Origin: Planobispora rosea
GTDB taxonomy: Bacteria > Actinomycetota > Actinomycetes > Streptosporangiales > Streptosporangiaceae
Assembly (NCBI RefSeq): GCF_014648175.1
Contig: NZ_BMQP01000001.1
Location: 248,001 to 312,000, forward strand
Length of the DNA stretch: 64,000 nt
Reading direction: 5' to 3'
The first letter of the stretch is position 1. The number at the start of each line of letters is the position of its first letter. The position numbers and the translations under genes were made by a program. Of the stretch, positions 43,815-53,794 are shown piece by piece. Below the pieces are notes generated by a model. It was not told the DNA's origin. It saw nothing but the letters and a program-made list of their open reading frames with translations, and made no database searches.

Positions 43815-44129
43815 CAGATCTCCTTGCTTTGAGAGGGCCGCAGCCGAGGGCTGAGAGCTTTTGCGAGACCCGAATCCTGTGTCGTGGTGTGCGCAATGGT
43901 GTCCACAACGCAAACCCCAACAAGTGGGAGCATCGCGGGCCGGGCGGAAGGGAACAACGGCCACTTCCGCAACGCCGGTTAACACGGCGGTTCATGATCG
44001 ATAGTTGTGGCGGCACCGCGTGACATGAAGATCGTCCTGACGCCGCCCGACGGTCCCGCCGCGGAAGTCAGGGGCAGTGCGTCCCGCGCCCGCCGTTCAG
44101 GCAGGACCGACAGGCGCAGGCCCGGGGCT
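43815..44129 (-). other. intergenic region with weak hairpin
   Basis: 315 bp with no gene seen. A short inverted repeat CGCCG-GTTAACA-CGGCG at 43973-43989 may terminate the upstream gene (44627-44130). The stretch 43860-43920 is AT-richer and is where the promoter for the small ORF and membrane protein is most likely. Confidence 0.35.
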
Positions 44130-44627
44130 TCAACCCTGGATCGCCGACCGGACTTCGACGGTCAGGGGGGACGCGCTGACACGGAGGCGGGGGACCTGGC
44201 GGACCAGGGCCAGGACCTCGGGGGCGCCGGTCTGGCCGACGCGGCCGAGCCACTGCTCGGGGGTGTCGCTCTCGGTGTCGAGGGTCAGCTCGTAGGTGTA
44301 GGAGCCGGGAGCGTCCGGGACGAAGGTCTCGAAGGTGGCCAGTGTCCGGGTCATGCAGGGGTCGAAGGGCTCGCCGGGCGCCAGCCGTACGAAGTCGGAG
44401 ACCCGCAGGGGGCCGACGAGGGGGTCCTCCGGGGCGGGCGGGGCGGCGACGGTCCGGCCGTCGCGGGAGATCGAGGGCCGGTAGCGGGGGTAGCGGCTGC
44501 CGTCCTCCGAGCCGTCCAGGACGCCGACGAGCAGAACGTCCGACGTGCTGACGACGGACACGGTCACGGGGACCGGCTTCCCGGCGGGGTACGGCCCGCC
44601 GGGAGCGGTCAGTTCTATCCGGATCAC
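44130..44627 (-). CDS. small beta-sandwich-like protein, unknown function
   Basis: 165 residues, no signal peptide or membrane helix, likely Ig-like beta fold (MIRIELTAPGGPYPAGKPVP, SYTYELTLDTESDTPEQWLG). This is faintly like intracellular proteinase inhibitors, but I cannot confirm that. It follows the metalloprotease gene on the same strand, 130 bases away, so a protease-associated role is possible. Confidence 0.6.
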   Translation of the reverse strand: MIRIELTAPGGPYPAGKPVPVTVSVVSTSDVLLVGVLDGSEDGSRYPRYRPSISRDGRTVAAPPAPEDPLVGPLRVSDFVRLAPGEPFDPCMTRTLATFETFVPDAPGSYTYELTLDTESDTPEQWLGRVGQTGAPEVLALVRQVPRLRVSASPLTVEVRSAIQG

Positions 44628-44757
44628 GGCGTCTTCCTTCTCGGTTTCCCGGTGATCATGCCACCCGTGACGGACATGTCACCTCTTCTCGGGTCACCGT
44701 TCCATGAGCACTGCAGAGGTTCCGTGGTCACCGCACAGTGGGCCGGTGCTCGCCGGG

Positions 44758-46926
44758 TCACTGCTTCCTCTGGGCGGGGCCCTTTCCCGCCTCGGCGAGG
44801 AGCGTCGCCTTGGTGTGCTCGGCCTGCTCGCGGATCTGCTCCAGCACCGGGGGACGCAACTGCTTGGACTCGAAGGTACGGACCATCCTGTCGATCGTGC
44901 CGGTGGCCTGCTCCAGGTCGCCCTGCCTGGCCTGGGCGCGGGCCAGGCGGCGCATCACCATGTTGAGCGTGATGTTGTCGACGCCCGCGCCCTGCGCCGA
45001 CGCGTCCGCGACCGCGGTGAGCTGCTGGATGCTCTCCTTGGTGTCGGGCCGGCGGATCTTCAGTTCCTTGTCGGCGGTGATGTCCTTGAACTCCCGCTCG
45101 GCGTTGATGCCCTGGGCCATACGGGCGTACACGGCGAGCGGATGGTCGCCGTACCGCTCGATCACCTCGCGCAGCGCGTTGTTGCCCGAGGCCAGGCAGG
45201 GGGAGTCGGAGCCGAGCAGGGACAGCAGCGTGCCCGCCTCCTCGCCCAGCATCAGCTCGGCGACCTCCTGGTCGACCTGCGCGACGGGATAGCGGACCCG
45301 GAGCACGCAGACGGGGGAGACGATCCGGGAGCCGTCGCCGGCCAGGTACTGGGCCCGGATGCGGTACTCGCCGGGCTGCTGGAAGTAGTGCCCGTCGGCG
45401 CCGTGGCCGATGTAGGCGCTGCGGTAGATCGCCGGGTTGTTCTCGTCCAGCCGGATCGTGGTCATGTCGTCCGAGCAGTGGCGCATCATCGGCCGGTAGA
45501 GCACGGTCCGGCCGGACGGCTGGGTGATCGCGATGTGCGTGAAGTCGGTGTCCGGGTGCAGGTGGCCGTGGGTGCTGCGGCCGCGCAGGTCGGTGGTGCG
45601 GAGCTTGAGCTCCACGACCACCGGCTCGCCGAAGGCGAAGGTCTCCTTGGTGCGGACCTGCAGGGCCAGACCCGACCAGTCCTCGACCGGCTCCTCGAAC
45701 AGCTCCGGAGAGATCTCGGCCGCTCCGGTCGCGAAGGGGTTCGCACCCATGATCACATCGCGGTAGTTGCCGTGGCGGAGGTGGACCAGCTCGCTGTCGG
45801 TGAACTGGAACGGGAACGCCGCCCAGTAGGCGGCCTCGCCCCCGGCCCCGGAGACGGGGCGGTAGTTCTGGACGTAGTTCATCCAGCTCAGGTCGGCGAA
45901 ACCGCCGTTGGGGCCGAGCGGTTGGGGCGGTACGGCCAGGTTCTTCTGCCAGGAGTGCAGCAGGTTGAAGGCGTGGCCGATCTCGTGCACGTAGGTGCGG
46001 AGCTGGGCGCGCTGGGCCTGCGGGCTGTCCCCCTTGATGGCGTCGTAGAAGACGGCGGCGCCCTGACGCTGGCTGGCGTCGTTGTAGTCGAACATGATCC
46101 CGCGGTAGCCGCCGGTGTGCGCGCTGGCGACCAGCATCCACACCTTCCACTGCGGAACGTTGGCGTGGCCGCTGAAGTGCTGCACCATCGCGTTGTGCAG
46201 CTCCGCGTCGTCCCAGCGCAGGTCGGATCCGGGAGCGTCGGTGATGATGTTGGAGATGCCCGACATCTGCAGCTCGATGCCCGCCTCGGCGTAGGACCGC
46301 ACGACCGTGAGCACGCGCGCCTGGCTGGTCGGGGGCTGGGGCAGCGACGCGGTGTCGTAGGAGACGAACGGCACGGACCCGGTCACCGAGTCCTGCTCCA
46401 GGATCACGCTGCGGAAGTACGGCGAGACGAACGCGCAGGCGTAGCTCGCGCCGGGCTGACCGGAGTCGGTCAGGAACTGCACGGTGGCGTCGGCCTGGGG
46501 CTGCGCGGTCGTCCGGCGGGGGATGGTCACGCGCACGCGGGGGGCGCCGGCGGTGAAGGTGAAGATCCCCCGGCCCTCCAGCACGACCTGCTCGGCGGTG
46601 ACGGCGACCGTGGGGGAGTTCACGATGAAGGAGCCGAAGTAGGAGGTCGTGCTCCCGCTGATGGAGAAGAAGTCGGCGCTGACCCGGTTCTGCGGGCGGG
46701 TCCCGTCGACGTCCACCCGGAGTTCGAGCTGGTAGCCCTGGCCGCCGCTGCGGTATCTGCCGCGCGTCAGCTGCCACTGGGCCTCCTGGTAGAGGCCGGT
46801 CGCCTCGTGCTGTTCGGAGCCCTTCCCGTCGGCCTGGACGGTCTCCTCGCGCAGGTGCTGCTCGAGGTCGGTCACGCCGGACAGGGACGCCGATGTCCCT
46901 TGAGTCGGGTCGGATGGAGCGGACAT
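44758..46926 (-). CDS. HEIGH-type zinc metalloprotease without signal peptide
   Basis: 722 residues from ATG 46926 (GGAGA eight bases upstream). The zinc site VHEIGHAFNLLHSW fits HExxHxxNxxH, a metzincin-like arrangement, with a following Met-containing region (SWMNYVQNYRP) as a possible Met-turn. Downstream segments look like beta-sandwich domains (FGEPVVVELKLRTTDLRGRS; TTIRLDENNPAIYRSAYIGH), and the C-terminus is helical. No signal peptide is visible, so it either acts in the cytoplasm or uses another export route. Family not recognised. Confidence 0.75.
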   Translation of the reverse strand: MSAPSDPTQGTSASLSGVTDLEQHLREETVQADGKGSEQHEATGLYQEAQWQLTRGRYRSGGQGYQLELRVDVDGTRPQNRVSADFFSISGSTTSYFGSFIVNSPTVAVTAEQVVLEGRGIFTFTAGAPRVRVTIPRRTTAQPQADATVQFLTDSGQPGASYACAFVSPYFRSVILEQDSVTGSVPFVSYDTASLPQPPTSQARVLTVVRSYAEAGIELQMSGISNIITDAPGSDLRWDDAELHNAMVQHFSGHANVPQWKVWMLVASAHTGGYRGIMFDYNDASQRQGAAVFYDAIKGDSPQAQRAQLRTYVHEIGHAFNLLHSWQKNLAVPPQPLGPNGGFADLSWMNYVQNYRPVSGAGGEAAYWAAFPFQFTDSELVHLRHGNYRDVIMGANPFATGAAEISPELFEEPVEDWSGLALQVRTKETFAFGEPVVVELKLRTTDLRGRSTHGHLHPDTDFTHIAITQPSGRTVLYRPMMRHCSDDMTTIRLDENNPAIYRSAYIGHGADGHYFQQPGEYRIRAQYLAGDGSRIVSPVCVLRVRYPVAQVDQEVAELMLGEEAGTLLSLLGSDSPCLASGNNALREVIERYGDHPLAVYARMAQGINAEREFKDITADKELKIRRPDTKESIQQLTAVADASAQGAGVDNITLNMVMRRLARAQARQGDLEQATGTIDRMVRTFESKQLRPPVLEQIREQAEHTKATLLAEAGKGPAQRKQ

Positions 46927-47239
46927 ACCGATCTCTCCAGTCGCTCGCGTCGTGTTTCGGGCACGGCGGTGCCACCGAGAAGTCATTGGGCCCGTGAACG
47001 CTCGATGACCTGCCGCCGGAAGTCTGGCTGCGCAGACTCGCGGAGATATACCCGGACACTTCTCCTCGTCCCCTGGCCTGTCAATGGGGTGACGGGAGGG
47101 GCGGCGGGAATATGACCGCGAGGGCAGGCCGGTGTCACGAACCTTGTTCTGCGAGCCTTGTTCCGCGAGCGTTCCGAGGGGTTCTGCGGGCACGGTTCTG
47201 CGAGTTCGGTCCCATGAGTCCGGTTCCACGGGCCCGGTG
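46927..47239. other. intergenic region upstream of the metalloprotease, degenerate short repeats
   Basis: 313 bp with no gene recognised. From about 47140 on there are loose repeats of gttctgcgag-like and catgagtccgg-like elements running up to the DUF1638 stop codon. The metalloprotease promoter should be within 46927-47100. Confidence 0.35.
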
Positions 47240-47920
47240 TCATGAGTCCGACTCCACGAGCTCCGCCAGCCGGCGTTCCAGGCCCGTGTCCCCGACCTCG
47301 CGGACCAGGAGGGGCAGGCCCAGGACCGCGGCGGCCCGGACGGCCCGCGCGCGCAGGTCCGGGGTCGGGCGCTGGGCCAGCCAGACGGCGCGGCGGTAGT
47401 GGGCGAAGTAGGCGTCGCGGAGGCCGGGGTGGCGGTCGAGGCCGAGTTCGGCGACGACGGAGCGCCGGAAGGTACGGACCAGATAGTCGGTGAGGAAGAA
47501 CGTCCCGGCTTCCTCTTCTGCCAGTTCGCGCACCTCCCGCCCGGCGAAGACGTCGTAGCAGTGCTCACCGCGGAGCCGTACCAGCCCGTGCCGCCCGCAC
47601 ACCTCGTCGAGGGCTCCGTAGGTCCCGCAGTCGGCGTAGGCCACCGCCAGCCGCCGGTGCCTGCCCTTGGCGTCCTCGACCACCGCCTCGACCGCGGCGG
47701 CGATGGCGGCGGGCCGGTTGTGCAGGAGCGGGGCGAGCGGATAGACCTCCACCGCCCATCCCCGCCGTTCCGCGATGTCCCGCACGTGCCCCGCCAACGC
47801 CCCGCACGCCACCACTCCCACCTCAGGCCCGGCCTCAGGCCCGGCCTCAGGCCCGGCCTCAGAAGGCGAGGAGGTCGACGAAGCGGTCGTTGAAGTCGGG
47901 GCGGTCGGAGAGTTCGACAT
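47240..47920 (-). CDS. DUF1638 protein, corrinoid-methyltransferase accessory
   Basis: 226 residues. The DUF1638 core begins near VGVVACGALAGHVRDIAERR and continues with AVAYADCGTYGALDEVCGRHG, LRGEHCYDVFAGREV and EEEAGTFFLTDYLVRTFRRS. This family is known mainly from clusters with MttB-type methyltransferases and corrinoid activators, with no established reaction. ATG at 47920 is supported by GGAGGAG seven bases upstream, inside the RACo coding region; this gives a 62-base overlap and a repeat-rich N-terminus. GTG 47821 is an alternative. Confidence 0.8.
   Translation of the reverse strand: MSNSPTAPTSTTASSTSSPSEAGPEAGPEAGPEVGVVACGALAGHVRDIAERRGWAVEVYPLAPLLHNRPAAIAAAVEAVVEDAKGRHRRLAVAYADCGTYGALDEVCGRHGLVRLRGEHCYDVFAGREVRELAEEEAGTFFLTDYLVRTFRRSVVAELGLDRHPGLRDAYFAHYRRAVWLAQRPTPDLRARAVRAAAVLGLPLLVREVGDTGLERRLAELVESDS
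47821..47862 (-). repeat. 12-bp tandem repeat at the RACo/DUF1638 junction
   Basis: The unit cctcaggcccgg is repeated three times followed by cctcag (42 bp in all). It abuts the RACo stop codon and encodes the EAGP repeats in the DUF1638 N-terminus. Confidence 0.9.
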
Positions 47921-49826
47921 AGTGGATCTCCTCCAGGAGGGCGAGGGCCCCGGCGCGTTCCTGGACCGAGAGCAGGGCGAGCTTCGCGCCCTCCCCGGCG
48001 ACGTTGCCCGCGCTGACGATCCGGGGCAGGGCCAGATCCGGGACCAGTCCGACGCGGACGGCGGAGGCCGGCGACAGGTAGGAGCCGAAGGACCCGGCCA
48101 GCAGGACCTGCTGGATCTCGCTCTCCGCGGCGCCGTACTCCGCCAGCAGCAACCGCCAGCCCGTCGCGATCGCCGCCTTGGCGAACTGCAGCTCCCGCAC
48201 GTCCCGCTGGGACAGGAAGACGTCCCCGGCCAGGGTGAAGACCCGCTCCCCGCCGACCGTGGTCAGCCGCCCGGCCAGCTCGGGCGCCAGCCGTACGGCC
48301 TGCGCCTCCGGGACGAACCGGCCCGAGCGGTCCAGCAGCCCGACCCGGAGCAGTTCCGCCACCGCGTCCACCAGCCCCGACCCGCACAGGCCCGCCGGGG
48401 CGACGTCGCCGATCACGCCCAGTTCCACCGAGGGCGTGAGCCGCACGGTCTCGATCGCCCCGGCCGAGGCGCGCATGCCGCAGCGGATCTGGGCCCCCTC
48501 GAAGGCCGGGCCCGCCGGCGCGGCGGTGGCCAGCAGGCGGCCGGCCCGGCCTTCGAAGGGGCCGAGCACGATCTCGCAGTTCGTTCCCACGTCGATGAAG
48601 AGGCGCAGCCGCCGGTCCCGGTCCATGCCGGAGGCCAGGACCCCGGCCACGATGTCCCCGCCCACGTACGCCCCCAGCGCCGGCAGCACCACGGCCCGCG
48701 CCCGGGGATGGAGGCGCAGCCCCAGGTCCGAGGCGAGCAGGGCGGGCAGTGCTCGGGTGGCCATGACGAACGGCGCCACGCCCAGCGGCTCGGGGTCGAT
48801 GCCCAGGGCGAGCTGGACCATGGTCGCGTTCCCGGCGAGCGCCACCTCGTAGACGTGCCCGGGGGAGACGCCCCCCTCCTCGCACACCTCCCGCGCGAGC
48901 TGGTCCATCGTCTCGCGCGCCGCGTCCCGCAGCCGGTCCAGCGCCGAGGGGTCCAGCATGGTCGCGCTGATCCGGGAGATCACGTCCGCGCCGGACGGCT
49001 GCTGGAGGTTGAGCATCGAGCGCACCGCCACCGGCGTCCCCGACGACAGGTCCAGCAGCGTCGCCACGACCGTCGTCGTCCCCAGGTCGAACGCCACCCC
49101 GTAGCGCGACCCGCTCGTGTCCCCGGGCTCCACGTCGATCAGGACGTCGTCCACGACCACGGCGGTGACCTTGAAGTCCGCCGCCCGCATCACTTTTCCC
49201 GCCGCCCGTACGGCGTGCAGGTCCGGCACCGGCTCCAGGTCGTCCAGGGCGGCCAGGAGCCGTTCCAGGTCCGGGGTCTGGTCGGTGAGGGTGGGCTCGG
49301 CCAGCTCGACGTAGCGCTTCTGCACGGCGGGGCGGAGGATGACCTGCCGCCCGACCCCCACGGTCGCCGCCTTCGGCCGGGTGGCCAGCGGGGGGATCTC
49401 CACCTCCAGGTCCGAGACGGCCCGAGCGAGGCAGGCCAGCCGCCACCCCTCGCGCAGTTGCTCCGGGCCGAACGCCCGGGGATCCAGCCGGGAGACCGGG
49501 ACCGGGCAGCCCGCGCCGTCCGGGTCGCCCGCCTCACCCAGGTCGCCCGGGTCGCCCGCCTCGCCCGTGGCGCTCACGCCGTTCCCGTCGTCCGCGCCGC
49601 GGGCCGTCACCCTGATCCTGCACTTGCGGCAGGTCCCGTGCCCGCCGCACGTCGAGTCGATCGCGACGCCGTTCCAGCTCGCCGCCTCGAACACGCTCAC
49701 CCCCGGTGGCACGCTCACCTCCCGGGGCGGCCTGCCCTCGGCCAGCAGGCGCAGCCGTACGCGCCCGGACCCGGTGTCCCGGCCGGTTCCGGGGCCGCGC
49801 CCGGCTGCGGGGCCCTGTTCCGTCAT
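47859..49826 (-). CDS. RACo-type ATP-dependent reductive activator of corrinoid proteins (DUF4445)
   Basis: 655 residues. The N-terminal plant-type [2Fe-2S] ferredoxin domain has Cys60, Cys66 and Cys69 (DSTCGGHGTCRKC) plus a distal Cys (WRLACLARA). From about 240 it is an ASKHA/actin-like ATPase of the DUF4445 group (YGVAFDLGTTTVVATLLDL, FIDVGTNCEIVLGP, AGLCGSGLVDAVAELL). Such proteins restore Co(II) corrinoids to Co(I). Start ATG 49826 overlaps the preceding methyltransferase stop (ATGA). It is part of the five-gene leftward corrinoid block. Confidence 0.88.
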   Translation of the reverse strand: MTEQGPAAGRGPGTGRDTGSGRVRLRLLAEGRPPREVSVPPGVSVFEAASWNGVAIDSTCGGHGTCRKCRIRVTARGADDGNGVSATGEAGDPGDLGEAGDPDGAGCPVPVSRLDPRAFGPEQLREGWRLACLARAVSDLEVEIPPLATRPKAATVGVGRQVILRPAVQKRYVELAEPTLTDQTPDLERLLAALDDLEPVPDLHAVRAAGKVMRAADFKVTAVVVDDVLIDVEPGDTSGSRYGVAFDLGTTTVVATLLDLSSGTPVAVRSMLNLQQPSGADVISRISATMLDPSALDRLRDAARETMDQLAREVCEEGGVSPGHVYEVALAGNATMVQLALGIDPEPLGVAPFVMATRALPALLASDLGLRLHPRARAVVLPALGAYVGGDIVAGVLASGMDRDRRLRLFIDVGTNCEIVLGPFEGRAGRLLATAAPAGPAFEGAQIRCGMRASAGAIETVRLTPSVELGVIGDVAPAGLCGSGLVDAVAELLRVGLLDRSGRFVPEAQAVRLAPELAGRLTTVGGERVFTLAGDVFLSQRDVRELQFAKAAIATGWRLLLAEYGAAESEIQQVLLAGSFGSYLSPASAVRVGLVPDLALPRIVSAGNVAGEGAKLALLSVQERAGALALLEEIHYVELSDRPDFNDRFVDLLAF

Positions 49827-50674
49827 CCCTGCCGGGCCCGGTAGGCGGAGATCCAGTTCGCGCCCCACGGGTCGTTGCCGAGCAGCAGGTCGGCGGCGCG
49901 GGCGGCGGTCACGCACTCGGGGGCGAGCGCGTTCATGATGGCGCTGGTCAGCCCGGCCGCGGCGGCCATCGCCAGGAAGGCGGCGCCCAGCGCGTGCCGG
50001 TCGGGCAGGCCGAAGGAGACGTTGGAGGCGCCCAGGCACATGTTGAGCCCGTAGGCGTCGCGGATCGCCCGGATGGTCTCCAGCGTCACGTTCACCGCGT
50101 CGGTGTCGGCGCCGACGGTCATCGCCAGCGGGTCGATGACGATGTCCTCCATCGGGATGCCGTACTCCTCGGTGGCCACCCGGACGATCTTCCCGGTGAT
50201 CTCCAGGCGCTGCCCGGCGGTCTCCGGGATGCCGGTCTCGTCGTTGGCCAGCGCGACCACCGCGGCGCCGTACCGCTTGACCAGCGGCAGGATCTCGGCG
50301 AGCCGGTCGTCCTCGCCGGTCACCGAGTTGACCAGCGCCTTGCCCTGGTAGACCGCCAGTCCCGCGGCCAGCGCCTCGACCACCGAGGAGTCGATGCACA
50401 GCGGCAGGTCGGTGTGCCCCTGGATGAGCTTGATCATGGACGTGAGCAGCCCGGCCTCGTCGGCGAGCGGCACCCCCGCGTTCACGTCGAGCACGTGCGC
50501 CCCGGCCTCGACCTGCCGCCGCACGTCCACGATCACCTGGGACAGGTCGCCCGCGCGCAGCGCCTCGGCGAACTTCGCCCGGCCGGTGGGGTTGATGCGC
50601 TCCCCGATGACGCAGAACGGCCGGTCGGGGCCGATGACCACTTCCCTGGTCCGGGACCTCAGAACGGTGTGCAC
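49823..50674 (-). CDS. pterin-dependent methyltransferase (MtgA/MtrH-like, methylcorrinoid:tetrahydrofolate)
   Basis: 283 residues with the dihydropteroate-synthase-like barrel: VIGERINPTGRAKFAEAL, AHVLDVNAGVP, PLCIDSSVVEAL, and GASNVSFGLPDRHALGAA are pterin-site motifs shared with MtgA, AcsE and MetH. The expected reaction is transfer of the methyl group from the methylcorrinoid protein to tetrahydrofolate. Four-base overlap with RACo. The folate carrier is inferred from family and organism type. Confidence 0.85.
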   Translation of the reverse strand: MHTVLRSRTREVVIGPDRPFCVIGERINPTGRAKFAEALRAGDLSQVIVDVRRQVEAGAHVLDVNAGVPLADEAGLLTSMIKLIQGHTDLPLCIDSSVVEALAAGLAVYQGKALVNSVTGEDDRLAEILPLVKRYGAAVVALANDETGIPETAGQRLEITGKIVRVATEEYGIPMEDIVIDPLAMTVGADTDAVNVTLETIRAIRDAYGLNMCLGASNVSFGLPDRHALGAAFLAMAAAAGLTSAIMNALAPECVTAARAADLLLGNDPWGANWISAYRARQG

Positions 50675-50714
50675 GACGGAGACCTCCTCGGCCGGTCCGT
50701 GACGGCGGCCGGGC

Positions 50715-51386
<672 letters not shown>

Positions 51387-52204
51387 AGGGGGCTCCTAAC
51401 GCTTCGGAGAGGGCGGAGGCTTCGCCGGTGAGGAGTTCGCCGATCTCGGTGACGCGGTCCGGGGTGAGGCGGACAGAGGGGCCGGAGACCGACAGCGCCG
51501 CGATGACCGCGCCGTCCCCGCCCCGTACGGCGGCGGCCACGGCGATCAGCCCGGGTTCCAGCTCCTCGCGGGCCACGCCGTACCCGCGCCGCCGGATCCC
51601 GGCCAGTTCCCGGCCGAGCTCCTCGCGGTCGGTGAGGGTCCGCGGGGTGCGGCGCTCCAGCGGGCCGCCGGGCAGCTCGGCCGCGCCGTGGGCGAGGAAG
51701 ACCTTGCCCAGCGCCGAGCAGTGCAGCGGCACCCGCAGTCCCACCCAGTTCGTCGCGCCGAGCAGGTAGCTGCTGTCGACCTGGGCGATCTGCTCGACCG
51801 CGCCGCCGCTGAGCACGGCCAGGTTGACGGTCTCGCCGGTCTTGCCGCCGATCCGCTCCAGGTACGGCTGGGCGGTGACGGCCAGGTCGGCGCTGCCGGA
51901 CCGGCTGGCGTAGCGGGCGAGCACCGGCCCCGGCCGGAAGGCGCCGTCGCGGTCGCGCTGGAGCAGGCCGTGCCGCTCCAGGGCCGACAGCAGGCGGGAG
52001 GCGGTGCTCTTGGGCAGCCCCGACTCGGTGAGCAGGGTGGTGAACGGCTGGGGCTCGCCCGCCTCGACGACGCGGACGAGCAACTGCGCGGCCCGGTCGA
52101 TCGCCTGCGTCCCGGACGGGGTCGTCACGTCGTGCTCCCTGCTGGTCACGGGCTCGTCGCGACGCCGCCGCGCCGTGGTCCGGGGGACCGGAGCCGCCGG
52201 TGAA

Positions 52205-52231
52205 GTTCCATATCGTGGAACCGTTGTTCCA
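52205..52231. promoter_or_regulatory. IclR-type operator between the IclR gene and mttB
   Basis: GTTCCA-TATCG-TGGAAC (52205-52221) is a perfect inverted repeat; its right arm is reused in TGGAAC-CGTT-GTTCCA (52216-52231), making three half-sites. E. coli IclR binds a TGGAAATNATTTCCA-type site, so the half-site matches the family. It overlaps the -35 zone of the mttB -10 at 52243-52248. Confidence 0.6.
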
Positions 52232-52242
52232 CTCAACGAGCG

Positions 52243-52248
52243 TAAGAT
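52243..52248 (+). promoter_or_regulatory. candidate mttB -10 hexamer TAAGAT
   Basis: TAAGAT fits TANNNT. The matching -35 position (about 52220-52225) lies inside the operator, as expected for a repressible promoter. Confidence 0.4.
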
Positions 52249-52306
52249 CGGCCTCAGATCCGGGTCAAGAGGGTCGAGAGGGTCCAGCAGGTCCGAAGGA
52301 GTGGCC

Positions 52307-53737
52307 GTGTTCCTGAACCAGATGCCCCGCTACGAGATCCTGTCCGCCGACGCGATGGCCACCCTCGACCGGGGCTGGCGCCGCATCGTCTCCGAGATCG
52401 GGGTGGAGTTCATGTCCCCCCGGGCCCTGGAGCTGTTCCGCAAGGCCGGGATGAAGGTCGAGGAGAACAACGTCCTCTTCGACCCGGAGTTCCTCCTCGA
52501 ACAGGTCGCCAAGGCCCCCCGGGAGTTCGACGTCCAGGCGCGCAACCCCGCCAACACCGTGCACATCGGCGGCGACCACATGGCCTTCGGCGCGGTGTAC
52601 GGATCGCCGTTCGTGCGCGAGGGCGACGTGCGGCGCGACGCGACGCTCGACGACTTCCACCGGTTCTGCAAGCTCTCGCAGGTCTTCGGGGAGATGGACT
52701 CCGCCGGGGGAGTGGTCTGCGAACCCGGCGACGCGCCGCTCGACTCCCGCCACCTCGACATGGTCTACGCGCTCCAGACGCTGACCGACAAGATCTACAT
52801 GGGCAACGTGGTCTCCGGCCCGAACGCCGCCGACACCATCGCGATGACCCGCATCCTGCTCGGCGACATCGAGACGGTCCCCGCCACCATCTCCCTGATC
52901 AACTGCAACTCGCCGCTGCGCTGGGACGACCGCATGCTGGACGCCCAGTTCGAGTACTCCGCGGCGAACCAGCCGGTCGTCCTGACCCCGTTCCTGCTGA
53001 TGGGCGCCATGTCCCCGGTCTCGGTCCCGGCCACGCTGGTCCAGCAGATCGCCGAGGCGCTCACCGGGATCGCCCTGTCACAGCTGATCCGCCCCGGCTG
53101 TCCGGTGATCTTCGGCTCGTTCCTGTCGAACATCGACATGCAGTCCGGCTCGCCGTGCTTCGGCACCCCCGAATCGGCCGTCGGCCTGCTGTGCACCGGC
53201 CAGATCGCCCGCCGCTTCGGGCTGCCCTGGCGCTCGGGAGGCGCCCTGACCTCCTCGCAGACGGCCGACGCCCAGGCCGGCTACGAGGCGCTGATGACGA
53301 TGCTGCCGACCTTCCTGGCGGGCGCCAACTGGGTCATGCACACCGCGGGCTGGCTGGAGGGCGGCCTGGTCAGCGGGTTCGAGAAGTTCGTCATGGACGT
53401 GGAGATCCTGCGCATGCTCCAGCACGAGTTCACCCCGCTGGAGATCACCGAGGAGTCCCTGGCCTTCGACGCCCACGCCGAGGTCGGCCACGGCGGCCAC
53501 TTCCTGGGCGCCGCGCACACCATGGAGCGCTTCCGGACCTGCTTCTACCGGCCGCTGCTGTCCTCCTCCGACAACTACGAGCGCTGGATGCGGCGCGGCG
53601 CCAAGGACGCGGCGGCCCGGGCGACGGAGATCTACCGGGCGAAGCTCCAGGAGTACGAGCCGCCGCCGCTCGACGACGCGATCCGCGAGGAGCTCCGGGA
53701 CTACGTGACCCGCCGCCGCCGCGAGCTCGGTGACTGA
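52307..53737 (+). CDS. mttB-like: non-pyrrolysine MttB-family methyltransferase (betaine/quaternary amine:corrinoid)
   Basis: 476 residues, complete MttB superfamily protein with no in-frame TAG, so it is not a pyrrolysine enzyme. Start GTG 52307 is preceded by GAAGGAG five bases away. Typical blocks: YEILSADAMATLDRGWRRIV, IGVEFMSPRALELFRKAGMKV, HIGGDHMAFGAVYGSPFVRE, GQIARRFGLPWRSGGALTSS, and HTMERFRTCFYRPLLSSSDN near the end. Non-Pyl members characterised so far demethylate glycine betaine and other quaternary amines. Its corrinoid partners are divergent, sharing the IclR operator. Confidence 0.85.
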   Translation: MFLNQMPRYEILSADAMATLDRGWRRIVSEIGVEFMSPRALELFRKAGMKVEENNVLFDPEFLLEQVAKAPREFDVQARNPANTVHIGGDHMAFGAVYGSPFVREGDVRRDATLDDFHRFCKLSQVFGEMDSAGGVVCEPGDAPLDSRHLDMVYALQTLTDKIYMGNVVSGPNAADTIAMTRILLGDIETVPATISLINCNSPLRWDDRMLDAQFEYSAANQPVVLTPFLLMGAMSPVSVPATLVQQIAEALTGIALSQLIRPGCPVIFGSFLSNIDMQSGSPCFGTPESAVGLLCTGQIARRFGLPWRSGGALTSSQTADAQAGYEALMTMLPTFLAGANWVMHTAGWLEGGLVSGFEKFVMDVEILRMLQHEFTPLEITEESLAFDAHAEVGHGGHFLGAAHTMERFRTCFYRPLLSSSDNYERWMRRGAKDAAARATEIYRAKLQEYEPPPLDDAIREELRDYVTRRRRELGD

Positions 53738-53740
53738 GAT

Positions 53741-53760
53741 CCGCGTCCACACGGACACGG
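53741..53760. terminator. possible bidirectional terminator between mttB and the kinase gene
   Basis: CCGCGTCC-ACAC-GGACACGG is a hairpin with an 8-bp stem containing one mismatch. It lies four bases after the mttB stop and between convergent genes. Confidence 0.4.
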
Positions 53761-53794
53761 GCGAAAGGCGAGGACTCCATAGCCACTCCTGAGC

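Noticed and set aside
44758..49446. A single long frame that seems to fuse the metalloprotease with upstream sequence up to the RACo gene
   Set aside because: The metalloprotease begins at ATG 46926 with its own ribosome site; upstream the frame is just antisense or out-of-frame RACo and DUF1638 sequence.
52129..52306. Cobalamin riboswitch before the corrinoid genes
   Set aside because: Searched for the conserved B12-box and stem layout in the 178-bp divergent region; only the TTCCA inverted repeats are evident, and there is too little room.
52307..53737. Pyrrolysine-type MttB with an in-frame amber codon
   Set aside because: The gene is open through its full length with no TAG, so no pyrrolysine insertion or pylTSBCD system is needed.
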